This document shows positions 25,401 through 38,151 of a DNA stretch of 64,000 nucleotides, in pieces. The stretch lies in the NCBI GenBank assembly GCA_030549495.1, contig JAUIRK010000014.1:592501-656500 (forward strand). The letters are read 5' to 3'. How positions within the stretch are numbered: position 1 is the stretch's first letter; each line of letters starts with the position of its first letter. Below the pieces are notes generated by a model. It did not search any database. It saw only the letters and a program-made list of their open reading frames with translations, and was not told where the DNA came from. A program made the translations under genes and the position numbers. The DNA comes from Nectonema munidae (Eukaryota; Nematomorpha; Nectonematoida; Nectonematidae).

Positions 25401-27590
25401 CATATGAAGTTCAAACTCAAAAAAGTTGTTTTATCTTGTCTTTAAGGCATTTTTTAATCTAATGTGTGTGTGGTATCCTAATGGCGGCCTTCTGGCTTTT
25501 GGATGCTCACATTAACAATTCCATTTAACTCTCTATACATTTATCTTGCTTAAAATTTTGTTATTATAATTTGCAATTAATGTGCTTAGTTTATTCTTAT
25601 TTTTCCATTCTTTTATTTAAATGACATGTTATCTATGTATTTTTGTTTTTTATGTGTAAAATGGTTTTGTATTAGATTAAAGTATTTCTCTCTCTCAAAA
25701 TATATATTTCATTTCTTAAGGCCTTTTTGAATATTTCCTTTAAAAAAAAACTTTCTATATTGAAAATATGAAAATATATTGTCTATTCTATTTAAATTTG
25801 TAAACATTTTGTCTTACTGATGTCACGAACTGTTCTTTTTTTCTTTATAATTGTATGAATAAATCTTTCTTTCTTTCATTTGTATCTTTATAATGTTTGA
25901 CTTCACTTTTAAAAAAGTAGCTTCACAAATTTAATGAAATAAAGGTTCTTCTAATTTTTTGTCCTTATTTCGACAAATTTAATACTTGGAAATAAATTGG
26001 TGTAGCTGTTAAAAATGTTTCCAAAGTTATTGTAAAAACATTCTATCAATATGTTTGCAATAAATACGTAAATTTAATTTTCCAGTTATAAAAATATTCT
26101 CTATTTGTTAGTACACACATATGTGAAGAGTTTTTTTTATGAATAGAGAATAAATGGCTCAATATTAAATGGTACTAACTTTTGATGGAAAAAAGTTAGT
26201 CTTTGATTCTCTTAATTAAGGAGGTCGTTAAAAATTCATTTATTATAACAGCTTTAGATAACTGTTTCTTTCCTGAAATTCTTGGACACGAACGTCATCT
26301 TAGAAGCAAAGTCCTTTCTTCTTGTTTAACCGCTATGTTAAAGAATAACAGTCCGTGGTACCTTGAAAATTTACTTAGCTTAGAGATCTTTTTTGATTTA
26401 AATTATTTAATTTAACTGGCAAATCTGGTGAACAAGGCCAGACAAGATTTTATACTCACTTCAGTCCTAAGTGACGGGTAGATCTCTTTTGGCAAACAAT
26501 AGGTTTAAAAGACTAGGTGTAGATTGCTACCATAAAACATTAAAACAATTTCCAAGCACGCTTCCTATATTTGTGTGGTAATGCTTAGAATGGATATGTA
26601 TATCTTTGTATGAATATGCTCATTTATGCATATGTTAAAGATACTTCAAGCTGTAATATTGTGAGCATACTTCTCTTTAAAGCAAACAAACGGCATATTT
26701 AACGAAATCATACACCTTTGCTTTCATTGAATTTCCATTCATACATCTATTGAGAAAAAGGTATGAATTTATCTTTGCAAAAGGTATGCCAGCTAAATAC
26801 ACAACCACATATATTTAATATCATTCATCATATTTTGTTTTATGCATAATGTAACATAAATATGTGAGCGAGCATATAAATAAAGAAAAGTCTTTTTATT
26901 AGCTTAAGATCGTGTTTTGGATATATGTTGTTATAAATATTAGATGAATACAGCCTCTATGTTTATTCACATCGCCCCATATTCTTATGTTTTATAATAG
27001 AGACTCTTTTCTTCGTTTCACACTTAAATGTCACTTTTCGCGTTCCGAGTAAAAGTGAATATGTGTGCTATCCATAGCGCAGTGTTTTCCATGTTTGTGA
27101 ATTTCACGCAAACTTGTCGATACAAAAAGTTCAAGACATAAAAAAACTTCTCAAGATTTGAAAGAAATTTAAATGTGTAGAACAGTGTATTTACTCTACC
27201 CAAAAGCATATTCTGGAAAATATTTAAGACTTCAAATTAAATAAATTTTTACAAACTGTTTAAAAACGTTGATTTAAAATTGCTAATGACTTTCTGATAT
27301 TCTAAAAAACCCAGTCTTTCTATCCCAATTTGTTATCAAAAAATTTGCGGTCATTTTAAAATAGGTAATGAAATAACTTACTAACAATAGAGGAAAAAAA
27401 TAACTAATTAAGATAACTGAACATTTGGATAAAGTAATTTAAACAAATCCATAGTTCTACTCTCAACTAAGCTTGCACCGAGGAGGAGCATAAAAGAGCC
27501 AATTTTGTCGCAATATTTTCTTGATTTCTTATCATACGCTGATCAACTTTTACTTTTTAAGATGAAAAAGTATTGATAAATGGCAAAAGA
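22475..27590. other. AT-rich intergenic stretch, no supported gene
   Basis: Open frames at 23924-24226 and 26203-26415 (+) and 24331-24534 (-) have no recognisable domain. 24310-24540 is less AT-rich than its surroundings and 26200-26420 reads somewhat like protein, but I cannot name either. 24975-25120 ('GGCTGACCAATATGAACTG' and following) resembles a repeat fragment. Confidence 0.45.
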
Positions 27591-27594
27591 GCGT

Positions 27595-27860
27595 ACATGA
27601 GGCCCTATGCAAAATGGATTGCGCGGGCCCAGTGTGGGTAGGAAAAAAGATTAAAGTGAGAAATAAGATTTTGAAAAAAAAGAAAAGGGATTTGTTTTAT
27701 TACTTTTTCATTCACACAAAATGACGATCAAATTAACTTTACTTTGCGAACCTTGCATTTAGCGAAATCATTCAATATATCATCAAAATGAAAAATGAGA
27801 AGCGCGGGGCCCACTGCGGCCGCATAGGTTGCAGTGGCCTATGTCCGGTCCTGCATATTT
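27595..27860. mobile_element. hAT-like fragment with GC-rich inverted ends
   Basis: The right end, inverted, reads CAGGACCGGACATAGGCC and continues with GCGGCCGCAGTGGGCCCCGCG. The left side has CCTATGCAAAATGGATTGCG, then CGGGCCCAGTGTGGG, an imperfect inverse of the same end. 'CAGGxCCGG' with an inner 'GGGCCC' is typical of hAT termini. The interior is AT-rich with no readable transposase. Confidence 0.55.
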
Positions 27861-30574
27861 GATCCTAATTTTTTAAAGGAAATCAAGCTTCTTAAAGTCG
27901 ATTGTGAGCTCCAACGGTCAATATCGATTTCATAGCTCTCTTTATTAGATAAAGTAAGTACTATTACAACAAACACTCACTTATATATACATTTTTTTAT
28001 AACCACATGAGTTGTTAAGGGTTCAAGCCTCAAATCAGGCCAATAATTTAGCAACTTGCTTAGCAACCCTCAGACCTGATTTGGATCTCTTGCTAAATTT
28101 TTGGAATTGTAAACATCGCCTCCATTTCTTCCTTTCCCAAAAAATAGGACGTATTTCGAATTAATTTAATTATAAAATAAAATTTTAGAATTTATTATAA
28201 ATATTAAATATTTAAAATTTAATACAAAATCTTAAATAATAAAAAAATAATGCTAAGCCACCATCTGAGAAACTTGAGTCCTGAAAATACTCTCCACACT
28301 TAGCAATTTGATGCCTGATCCAGAAAATGGTTACGCTGACTCTAAATTGTTCTTTTTGTCTTTTTTAGATTCTAAATTGTCTTTTTAAATGTGTTCCCAG
28401 CTATCACAAGTAAGTGATTTTCTGAAATTTTTTCAGGACTCGATTTGAACGTTAAATTTTGTTTCATACTATTTTGCCAACACATCTTTGCGAATTTTTT
28501 TGTAATTTTATTTGATCCAAACTAAACATATGATGTATTTATTGATATTTATTATGCCCCAATTTATATGTGAATATATATTCCTTTTGCATAGGTTATT
28601 ATATCAAGTATGTGTGTTGTGTGTGTGTACATTGTAACTGTTCACATATTCAGAATATACTTTGTCAAAATCGAATAAATTTCAAAAACAATACTTGCAT
28701 TATTATAAGGCTTTGTGATGCAAATTCCCTGCTATGGATTGTTGGAGAACGTGCAAATTAATATTATTATAATAATTGTATGTATTACATTATTTTATGT
28801 AATCATAATGATATTATTAGTATTTTAAGTAATTTAATAACATTAGGTATATGCATATAACAAACAAACAAGTCATTATACAAATCCTCCATTTTTATCT
28901 TCTCGCATGTAGGTTTAGAACAACTACAAAGGGAAAAGAAGAGGGCGTAAAACTTCTTTGCATAAATCACAGGGAATACGTATCATGCAATTACACGTGT
29001 GCTATGTTTGAATTTGTAAACACGATATAAATAAATATGAAATGTATTTTTACAAAAGTTGGTAAACATGCATGTTTACTGGTGCAAAAAAGGAACACAC
29101 TTGGCTGACATTAGACGTGCCTGCCTATAAATGCTTGCTTTGTTTCATAATCAATGCTTTTAATTGTTCACAACTAAACGTACATTTTATTTCGTTTTTA
29201 CCTTACTTATTTTAAAGTCTTCTTTTTCTTTCTGCTCTCCTAATTCCCTTTTTGTGCACGTAAGGTAGCTTTTTTTAACATGTTTTCTGCGCATACTTAA
29301 ATGGAAAGAGATGGCTGAGCCAAACTCACAATTGGAAACCAAAACATCAATCGACCTAACTAAGTGAGTGAGTGAAGGACTTACTTTAGTTTGTTGAAAC
29401 CTTTATTCAATTGATTTTTTCAAAAAGGAATAGTATGACAGAGCAAAGAAAAAATAACACAAACTCTTACGTCTAAGAATTCAAAGTGCTAGCTATTTTG
29501 GTAAGGGTACTTAGCATACAAAATTAGTCTCCAGCAGAAGTTGGAGAAATAATTTAGTATATCATGAATGTTTTAGAATCAATTGCCATATGTCACATTA
29601 TTTTTTAAGTTACTCTTAAGAATTATCTCAATAAAAAATTCGCTAGGCTTTTACTACGTTCACTGATTTTTCTCTGTCTTATAACGATAAGGACGTCTGC
29701 ATGCAAATAATAATAAATGGTCTCGACCGTATCTTAATCTCATGACCTCTTAGCGAGAATTACTTATATACCCTTGATAAATGATTACCAAAATATAAAT
29801 TTATTACTTAAAAGTTCTAATAACACTTCATAACGCCCAAAACCAAGTAATACAGGCATATGGGTATCCAATTGGGTGCGTTCAAAGGAATGAAAAATCA
29901 AAGGAAAGTTACTTCGTAGGTGGATACTTTTTCGGTTTTTTTTTAATTCATCCAACTCATCTTAAATTTTTCAAGTATTTTTTGTCATATCACTTCCTTG
30001 AATTTACGCATAAAATTGATAAACGGCAATATCATAAAATATTTAATATTTATATCAAAGGGGGGTCACATCATTAGATAGTGATTAAAGGAGTACAATA
30101 AATAAGTAAAATTTGTAAAATAAATATTGATTTTCTCACACTTTTGTCATGTCCCTACTCCTTTGCTAAAAAAAAAGACAATTTAGAAGTAAAAATGGTA
30201 ATTATAAAGTATTCAATAATAATTTTGCTATTTCGATTGAGTGAAGACGACTTAAAGTTTGATACTTAAAAATGGATATAGTGAATATACCACGTTAAAT
30301 CTTGAGTTAATTCCAAAGTAGAAAATAAAATGTTGGTACTCTGTAGAGATTATGGCGTTGTTTGTATACCATTTTTAGTTCTATTTTGTCTTTTTACAAG
30401 AAAAAAGACAAAATAGAATCGCAAAAACGCGAAATAGAGCTAAAAATAGTATATATATTTTAATTTGCATTATTTAACTTTGTTAATAAATTTGCACTTT
30501 TATTAAACGTTTTAATTTGTTAATACTCATATTGAAGTTAGGCCATTTATTGATATTCTACTCACTTTATTTCG
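27861..30574. other. AT-rich stretch, no gene recognised
   Basis: 28010-28130 and 28250-28340 contain partly inverted, slightly GC-richer words (AAGGGTTCAAGCCTCAAATC, CTTAGCAACCCTCAGACC) that look like eroded repeat ends. No coding signal or RNA gene. Confidence 0.4.
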
Positions 30575-30715
30575 TGGGTAAAGGTAAAGGTACCGTGGGG
30601 TGTTTTCATCGAGAAAGCACAATTGCGTCGCTTGTATCGAACTATGAGAAAGTAGGCTTGATACGGAATCGAACCCAAGACCTTGAGTTATCGAAACCTA
30701 GTATCTAACCAACCT
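30575..30715 (-). repeat. tRNA-derived SINE copy, minus strand
   Basis: Read on the minus strand it begins GGTTGGTTAGATACTAGG (A-box region) and has the B box in CTTGGGTTCGATTCCG. The body follows (TTTCTCATAGTTCGATAC, then TCGATGAAAACACCCC), and a tail of ACCTTTACCTTTACCC repeats ends it. The 'GAAAACACCC' stretch matches the position of 'TGAAACACCC' in the 33.4-kb SINE. The short tandem tail is typical of SINE 3' ends. Confidence 0.6.
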
Positions 30716-30719
30716 TACT

Positions 30720-31847
30720 AACGTACTTACTTCGTGGGGAAGACGACAGAAAAATTAAAAATTTTAAATATCCATTAAAGAAGAGGAAAGAGCCCTGTGT
30801 CCACAAATTTATAAGACACAACTAAATAAAAAATTCATTCAAGTTTCTTAGTTGAATACAATATTTTTGTTCCATTAAAAGCAATATATATGTCATATTT
30901 TTTCCTTATTTTAGAATTTTTTTTAAATGAAAACTTCAAAAATATAACAAGCGAGTTAATATAAGAAGATTTGTCTTCGTTAAAACTTTAGCTGCTGGCA
31001 CCGTTACTACCTACCATTGGCTCGTTTGCTCCGCTACTGCATCCATCTATCTTTCATTATATATTCCTTATAATTGTAATAGATCTCAAGCAAGTTGAAT
31101 AGCAGCCGCCGTGAACCTTTTTATTACGACTTTAAAGAAAATCGAACTTCTTCTCCAAGAAGCATCGGTAAAATACAATTCTTATATATACTTTCGATCG
31201 ATTCTTAAAAATATAAAATATTTTAGTATTAGATACATTAAACATGGCATTGATTAATTTAAGCAGTTATCTTAACTCTTCACAATTATTTTGAAAGAGG
31301 ATTTTATGAACCGGAGGGAGAAATTTAAAAATTTTGAGTTTCAAAGTTGTAAAGGATATGAGTATGACTGTTATACCCCATATGATCGAATTCATGGCTT
31401 CATTCTTTAATATGAATCTATCACGAAAAGTATTTTCTGGCTTGTCTGTCATAACAAAAACCTTTTTAACAAAATATACTAAATCCATTTATCTCGATTA
31501 TTATTATTTCTCAATTATACATTCATATATACATATGATTGCTATAGTTTATTATTTTCACTTGTCTATTTAATCGACAAGCAAGTTTAATATGTAAAAG
31601 TTTGCATTTCTAAAGTAAATGATGTTAATCAATCAAGTATGTTAAAATGATGTCAATCAAAATTTAAACATGTTTCATTGGCTGATACTAAGATGTAAAC
31701 AAAGCATAATTTACTTATATCTTTCACTTAAAAACTTTACCATTACTGACTCTATCATTGCGATAAAATTATGTTTAAGATACTTTATGCTAGTTTGCAC
31801 ACGTTCTTACTTATTCTGACATTCATATTTCTATTTCTTCGACAACT
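30720..31847. other. Upstream region of the spalt-like gene
   Basis: Lies directly 5' of exon 1 and should hold its 5' UTR and promoter, but I cannot identify a TATA box, initiator or start site with confidence. A GC-richer patch at 30990-31050 (GCTGCTGGCACCGTTACTAC and following) stands out and might be regulatory. Open frames on both strands at 31267-31573 have no motif. Confidence 0.4.
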
Positions 31848-31926
31848 ATGACGAGAAGAAAACAAGAACAACCACGATACAAATGTAAAGATCTGCTTAA
31901 TTGGAAACGTTCAAGCTTTGATAGTG
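31848..31926 (+). CDS. sall: Spalt-like zinc-finger protein, exon 1 (N-terminal repression motif)
   Basis: ATG at 31848 opens MTRRKQEQPRYKCKDLLNW and continues to an AGTG|GTATTA donor, leaving a codon split after its first base (phase 1). MTRRKQ matches the MSRRKQ start of SALL proteins, the 12-residue N-terminal motif known to recruit the NuRD deacetylase complex. In vertebrate SALL genes this motif is likewise on a short first coding exon, ahead of the exon with the C2HC finger. The split codon becomes GAA (Glu) when joined to exon 2. The start is chosen because the motif is always at the extreme N-terminus in this family. The Thr at position 2 instead of Ser is a mild divergence. The exon is 20.7 kb from the next one, so the link rests on motif and phase; a transcript would settle it. 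Confidence 0.75.
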
Positions 31927-32205
31927 GTATTAATTTTATCTTTTATATATAATTGACATGAACCTCAACATTCGTTTCAAAGCCTTATCCTAACAAATGA
32001 AGTAATTTTATTTTTTTTAAAACCTTTATTATATTATAAACAGACATTTTAATGTTATAATAAAAATCCACCCACAATTTTCCTTATCGAACTATGTACA
32101 TTTAAGATTTTTATATTTATTAAACGTTTCGTTTGTAGCGACTGAAGACAAATTTTTTTAAATAACGCTTCATCTATATTCTCTTCTCAAATTTTATTTT
32201 TAGTT

Positions 32206-32322
32206 TTAACCCGTTAACGACCAGAATAATCAGACGATATCTAATGTAAAGCAGAAGATAAACGCAGACGATTTTCTTTTTGTAAAGTCGACATATGTCG
32301 ACTGTGGTCGATAACTGGTTAA
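32206..32322. repeat. TTAA-flanked MITE, GTCGACATATGTCGAC palindrome
   Basis: 117 bp between TTAA sites, about 280 bp downstream of exon 1. Left end TTAACCCGTTAACGACCAG; right end, inverted, TTAACCAGTTATCGACCACA, then the palindrome at 32287-32302. The interior has CAGACGATATCTAATG and GCAGACGATTTT, nearly matching the copy at 20.5 kb in inverse orientation. Only the palindrome centre differs between the two (ATAT here, TATA there). Confidence 0.8.
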
Positions 32323-32834
32323 TCAAATGTAAACAATAGTTATACGTTGCTGCGTTACTTTAAAAAGATTTTATTTCAATATAAAGGTCATGAAGCGGCT
32401 ATCACAAGCTTTGGTTTTCTTTTCAAATAAATAAAGTCAGATGTTGAGGTAATGCTCGAGGAGCCATTAATAAAGTTTAATCAAAATCAAAAATCTGACA
32501 GTTTTTAAATTTTTAATTACAAGTATGAGTATTTATTTATAATTATAAAATGTAAAGTTAAATATTTTAGGCAACTAAATTAGCTAAGTATTGTTTATAG
32601 ATTCAGCAGTAGGTAAGATTTGTGAATTAAAGTTGTGATTGAAACCTTCATATTGAATGCTATCAAGTATTTTGGATACCACAATATCAAGTAATTATAA
32701 TACCAACATCTACTTTTTCAAGTGTAAACAAAAATATTGTGCGTATATTTTCCCCAAATATATAAGTTATTATTAAGTTAGTTGGTTATCTATTAAAAAG
32801 TCAGTTAGTGTGTTAGTTAATTATTTTTTCTTAG

Positions 32835-32945
32835 TTAACCCATTTTAGTTCACGCAAAGCAGTCGATTTTGATTAATCCATATTGAATTCTATTAGATAT
32901 TCGAGTTCATCTACCTACAGGAACAATAACGCAAAATAGGTCAAT
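32835..32945. repeat. Eroded TTAA MITE
   Basis: Starts TTAACCCATTTTAGTTCACG with GCAGTCGATTTT inside, a decayed GCAGACGAT word. It ends in AAAATAGGTCAATTA, which only partly keeps the inverted terminus. Probably an old copy of the same group. Confidence 0.45.
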
Positions 32946-33388
32946 TAGTATTATAAAACAATATTTATATATACCCTTTGTATAATTTTTAAACTAATCT
33001 AGTATACATTCAAATGTCAAGCTCTTTTATGTTTTTATTTTAAAGATGAAATATATAGTAGTCAGTTCAGATAAATAGAGTAAGTTTTGGAAGTATTAGA
33101 ATGATATATTTTTTGCGAGGTAGATATTTGTAAGGGTCCTTGTAGAAATAGCGATATCTATGGTGAGGCATAGAAAAGATCAATTTAGTGACCAAAGACA
33201 GTGTAAAATATGGGTGCAAAGTTTGGCATCAAAATTTTGTAAATAAGATTTCCTGAGTTATTTTCCAACACACTTTACAAATCTATATAGGATGTAATAA
33301 TACTAACCCAAATCAGCATTACTACTGTTAACAACATAATAGATCATCTGCATGACGTTTCAAGTTTTGTTTAAATATGAATTGAAAT

Positions 33389-33534
33389 GATAGGTAGAGG
33401 CGTCGCCTACGGATCCAAAGCCTTTGGGTTCGAATCCCGGCGATGTCATCGACTTATCATAAAAAGTTCATCAGTGCAGATATCGAAGTTTCTACTTCCC
33501 TTGCATGAAACACCCTGTCAAAAAAAAAAAAAAA
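33389..33534 (+). repeat. tRNA-derived SINE with poly-A tail
   Basis: The head GATAGGTAGAGGCGTCGCC is followed by the B box in TGGGTTCGAATCCCGGCG. The body runs ATCAGTGCAGATATCG and CTTCCCTTGCATGAAACACC and ends in a run of 15 A (33520-33534). The body is shared with the 9.7-kb copy, so this is a dispersed family and not a tRNA gene. The intact tail suggests it is the youngest copy here. An open frame of 83 codons through it is incidental. Confidence 0.8.
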
Positions 33535-36500
33535 GTTTAGTCTATATTGAAATGCAATTGCCTCACCTATATACATGTAAACGCATATATATTTTTTCGG
33601 TAATGTGTATACAGTGCCTATGTATGCAAGTTTTTTGAAGTTTTTTTTTTGGATCACCTTTTAATGATCATAGAAGTTCTATTCGCCTCTTTAAGTGATG
33701 TATCAGCGACTCTATCAATTTTATCAATTCTTTGCATCTTTTTAGTTTATACTACGTATTTTTTTCAATCATAAGTATTTTATATTTCGTTTTGCAAATT
33801 CCCTTAAATGTGGATTTACTTATTTAAAAATTTACAATTATTATTACATGCTGCATTTATGGCATCCTTTTATTAGGCTTCCCATTAGCAATTTTACGTC
33901 AAGTCTTCCATTGGAACAAAAGGATCTATATGTTCCATTAACTAAATTTTACTTGGAGAACTTCAAAAAAATATTGTTATCAATATATTTGCCACGAAAA
34001 TTTAATTAGTGTCATAGGTATTATTTTGTCTTTTTAAATTTTCCTTTGGTGAGGTTTGTTTTGATAATAAATAATTCAGTAAAAATATTTGAAACTGAAG
34101 TGGGGGCATAGTAAGTTTCATAATAAAAGTAGAAATGGTAAAAAAAGAATTAAACTACTTTTTTTAATATTTTGCAATTACAAATAGGTTTTCAAAATAG
34201 GAGAAAAGAGATAGAAATATTTAGAAAGCCTAAGTCTTAATTTGCTGTTACATTACTCAACTATATAAGCACTAAAATCAGAAGAATCTATTTTGGTGTA
34301 AAATGCTTCATATCATATGTAGAACATTAATCTCCACCAATCCAGTAGTATTTAGCATGGACAAATACTCTAGTTTCAACATTTCTTATGTGTCTTATTT
34401 TGTGAGATGAAAATCTAACGGTGGCAGCAGTACATTCATTTCTAGAAGCCAGGTAAAATCATAAACTGTAGGCTGCTGCATGGTTGCTCTTTTATATAAA
34501 AATGTATTTAATAAACGAGAAAAATAAATTTACATAAGCCACATTTTCTTTTCTAATATTAATAATGATGAGGATTCGTAGTAGAGGTGGTGACGATTGC
34601 AGTAATAATGGTAGTATTAACAAAATTTTTCACAATTACTACATAAAAGCAATAATAATAGTGAATGTAATATTGAACATCTGTCATGAGCTCACTATGA
34701 TAAATAGTAATGTAATGTGACGTAGAATAAAATAAGTGAATCATACTAATATTTAAGAATGGATATAATAACTCTTTTATTTGATAACACAACAATGATA
34801 ATGCTATGATAATAATAATAATTATGAAAATAATAATTAATAATTAATTTTTATTAATTGATTCGATCTAGCTTCATCTATTCCTTGCATTTTTGTTGAC
34901 GGAGATTCGCATACACATATATTTCTAAATTGTAATTCATTATCTTTTGATTTGTGTGTAGATTAGAGAGGTGACTTACTCTCTAACCTGAAAGTTTGAC
35001 AAAAACAATCTCTGAAAGGCGAGTCGCGCTAAGAGAATTCGAGTGTAACCTTTTTGCATCTACGCAGGCAGGCTTTCAAGAGCATAACGTAGGCGGCTAT
35101 CCTTTGTGCTTTTGACTAGGTTTTGGCAAGGAAGTTTAAGTGCTGCGATCCCTAAATGGCAGGAACGATACAACTGATTCACTCTCAGCAATGAGCGCTG
35201 TGCACTTCTTCGACGCGCTATTTTTTGTGCATACCAATGTATGGTTCAATCAAATGTAGCTTCATTTTCTGGAGAAATAGTTGTACTTCAGTTAGATATA
35301 TCAGGGGAAGAATAAGTTTCATAAGAGCAGATTCTCAAGATTTACTTTCAGAGAAGGCAAATTGTTGTTCACTTTGAAAAAAAATTAGTATCAACAAAGA
35401 TTTCACATTTTTACTTCTCATTCTTTATCCTGGAGAAGCATAGCTCATATAATAAATGCAGTCTCCCTCTTGTCTCCAGTTTAAGTGAATTGCTTGATCA
35501 ATTGAACTCGGTGTGCAGCGATAGAATATAATTTTTGGGAGTAGAAAATTCTCAAGATTCGCTATTGACCGATTTAGAAGGGGCGATGGAGCGATCACCC
35601 ATCTTTAAGTCTTTCCTCCACCCATCTTTCCTTCTCTACCTTTTTTTTTCACCATAATGTTCAATCAAATTTAATTTGTTTTTCTCAGAAAGAATTTTAC
35701 CTTAAATGCTTTTGTATATAAAATATTCATAAAAAGTTAATTTTAGAATCGCCCGGGTGTAAATTCTCTTCTAAATCCGCTATTTATTAAGTAGTTTATA
35801 AAAAATGGCAGGAAGCTGCCCGCAAATAGAATCAACCATGTAAATATCAATATGTTCGCGTAATTGAAAGTTATGTTATACGTAAAGTGATTTAAAATAT
35901 ATCTAGCATAGAAATAAGGTTTCAGTTTTTCGCGAATTCAAGCAATTTCCTAACTAATCTTTTTGTACCTAAAAGTTATAAAAAAAAAGCTGAGTACTAA
36001 ATGTCCAAAACTAAGTAAGAAATGTTTTCGGTACTAAAAACAAACTAAGTCAAAGGTGTCAGTGAGTATTTCTAAACAGAGAGAATGAAAAATATATGGT
36101 TGTAATATGATTCTCATACAAATAATGATCATTACTAGGTCTCATGAAATTTATCGATCTTATCAACATTATGCAATGTTGTGCTAAGTGGAACTTGACG
36201 TATAATTTGCATAAATCTTTTCATTTAATCATAGAAAAAGACACTAATATCAAAAGCTATACCTTAGCGCTACAAAAATTGACTAATTTATTGATCTATG
36301 AATTACACTATATTCTAACCCCACACTGATCACAATGTGGTTAAAATAGTATCCATAACTTTCTAAGTCGAACTGTCCTATAGGATAAAATATCGTAAAT
36401 GTTAAATAAAAATACATTTCCATATTCTATTCAAAAACCTGATAAGACAAAATTTAGATTATGACAGCTTGCAAAAAATACATTCCTAAAAATTTTCCTG

Positions 36501-37657
36501 CATTTCATATACTCTAGAAAAGAATAAAAAAAAAGTTCAAATCCATTAGATAGTCGCAAAGATAACACAATTGTTCAAGAATATCTTCTATCTCAAATAA
36601 GCAAAGGAGTGTTAAGTCATGTGCTCATCAAAAATGATATTCGTATTTTTTTCTTCAAGTGGGTTGCAATATCAGCAATTTTTTGTGTATATAGGACATG
36701 CATTTAAGGAATGATTTATTTTCTTCTGAAATAATTTTATGTATGAATATTGAATACATTTATTTATATTATTAATACAGCTGTTTTTAGCAGTAGAAAT
36801 ACTCTTAAATTTTTATGGGAAGCGAACATACATGCTTTTAGAAATCATATCATTCTTTAATAAAATATATAGAACTAAATTGATTGTTCTCCTATACCTA
36901 TAGTATAATCATAATCCTTAGAAATCATGAAGTTACTTACTTTTATTCTAGCTAAATTCGATAAAAGAAATATCTGGCTACTTTTAATGACCCTCAAACT
37001 CAGATCTTCCACTTATTTCCATTGAGTTCAAAAGTTTTCAATTTACAAATCACTAAGTGATAGGAGGAATATAAGTATAATATTCATAAAGAACCTGTGC
37101 TTTCCACCATACTCAAGTATGTGTATCTCATTATTTGGTATATTTTTGTATTCTTGATTTAAATTCCTCCGCTTCACTCCCTGATGCTTCAGTTGATAGC
37201 AAGAGATCTATCTTTTTTACTAAACACGATCCTTGATCGATACTACGCTGAATGAATTTAGAATGGGTGCCTCATTTCACTATAAATATCATTTTTTTAC
37301 GAAAACCATTTTTATTAAAATTTTTTTCATCGAAGATTCGATTTTCATAAAAATTGTGTTCCACGAATACTTGCAAAATAGTTTAATTAAATAGTCGTTC
37401 TTATAGATATATCAACTCTCGATCGTCTTTTTTAAACTTGTAAAGTTAAAAACTAAATATCAGACCGTTATGTGAAACAAATAGTTTGAACGTTGACATA
37501 ATTAGTTTTCTATATAAAGTTGTTATAAATAAATAAACGCGTGTCTTTTAAAAAAGTATTCTTATGTCGCTATATTTTTAAATAAGCATATATGTAGAAG
37601 TATAAAAAACAGATTGATAAGTGAATAAGTTTCTCAAATACTTTTTTGAGTGTATAG

Positions 37658-38151
37658 TAGGGTTTGCATAAGTATCGAAAATTAGGAACCGGACCGATAC
37701 CGAAAAAATCTTACAAAACCGGGAAATCCCGGTTCCAAACGGTTCCTTAAGGAGATATATAGACAGCAAAAAGATGCAATGAAATTGACGTTTTTGATTT
37801 ATTATAAACGATGTACACTTTTTCTTTCTATATATCATTATCATTAAAATGGTTCTAGGAGAAAAGTGTGCAAACGACAAAAGTGTGCAGCAGAGAAGAA
37901 AAAAAAAGAAAAAGAAACTCTTTTGTCGTTTGCACACTTTTCTCCGTTTACCATAAAAATGAGATGACAATGAAAAAAAGATTTTATATGAATGAAGTGC
38001 AGTAAAGTTTTATGCAAAGAATTGCATAGTGAAATAAATCAATTACAACTAAGTTATTCTCGGAACCGGGAATACTTTTCTGTTCCGAGACGTTTCCCAA
38101 ATTTTTAGAACCGAGAACGTCCCGCTATTTCAGAACCGGGAGCAAACCCTA
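37658..38151. repeat. hAT-type MITE with 25-bp internal hairpin, copy 2
   Basis: 494 bp with termini TAGGGTTTGC and GCAAACCCTA. It is flanked by GTGTATAG (37650-37657) and GTATATAG (38152-38159), an 8-bp target duplication with one mismatch, as expected for hAT. Near each end are GGAACCG/CGGTTCC words. The centre has a perfect 25-bp inverted repeat (37858-37882 and 37921-37945) with a 38-nt purine-rich loop. It is nearly identical to the copy at 21.4-21.9 kb, so it moved recently. The 130-codon minus-strand open frame at 37578-37970 spans the border and the hairpin and is not a gene. Confidence 0.85.

Noticed and set aside
26203-26415. 70-codon open frame with protein-like composition
   Set aside because: No recognisable motif or neighbours; too short to support on composition alone.
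33389-33460. Canonical tRNA gene (B box GGTTCGAATCC)
   Set aside because: No paired acceptor stem, and the sequence runs on into a body and poly-A tail shared with another locus; this is a SINE.
37578-37970. 130-codon minus-strand open frame as a gene
   Set aside because: It spans the border and hairpin of a hAT MITE, and its equivalent in the other copy differs in frame and length.
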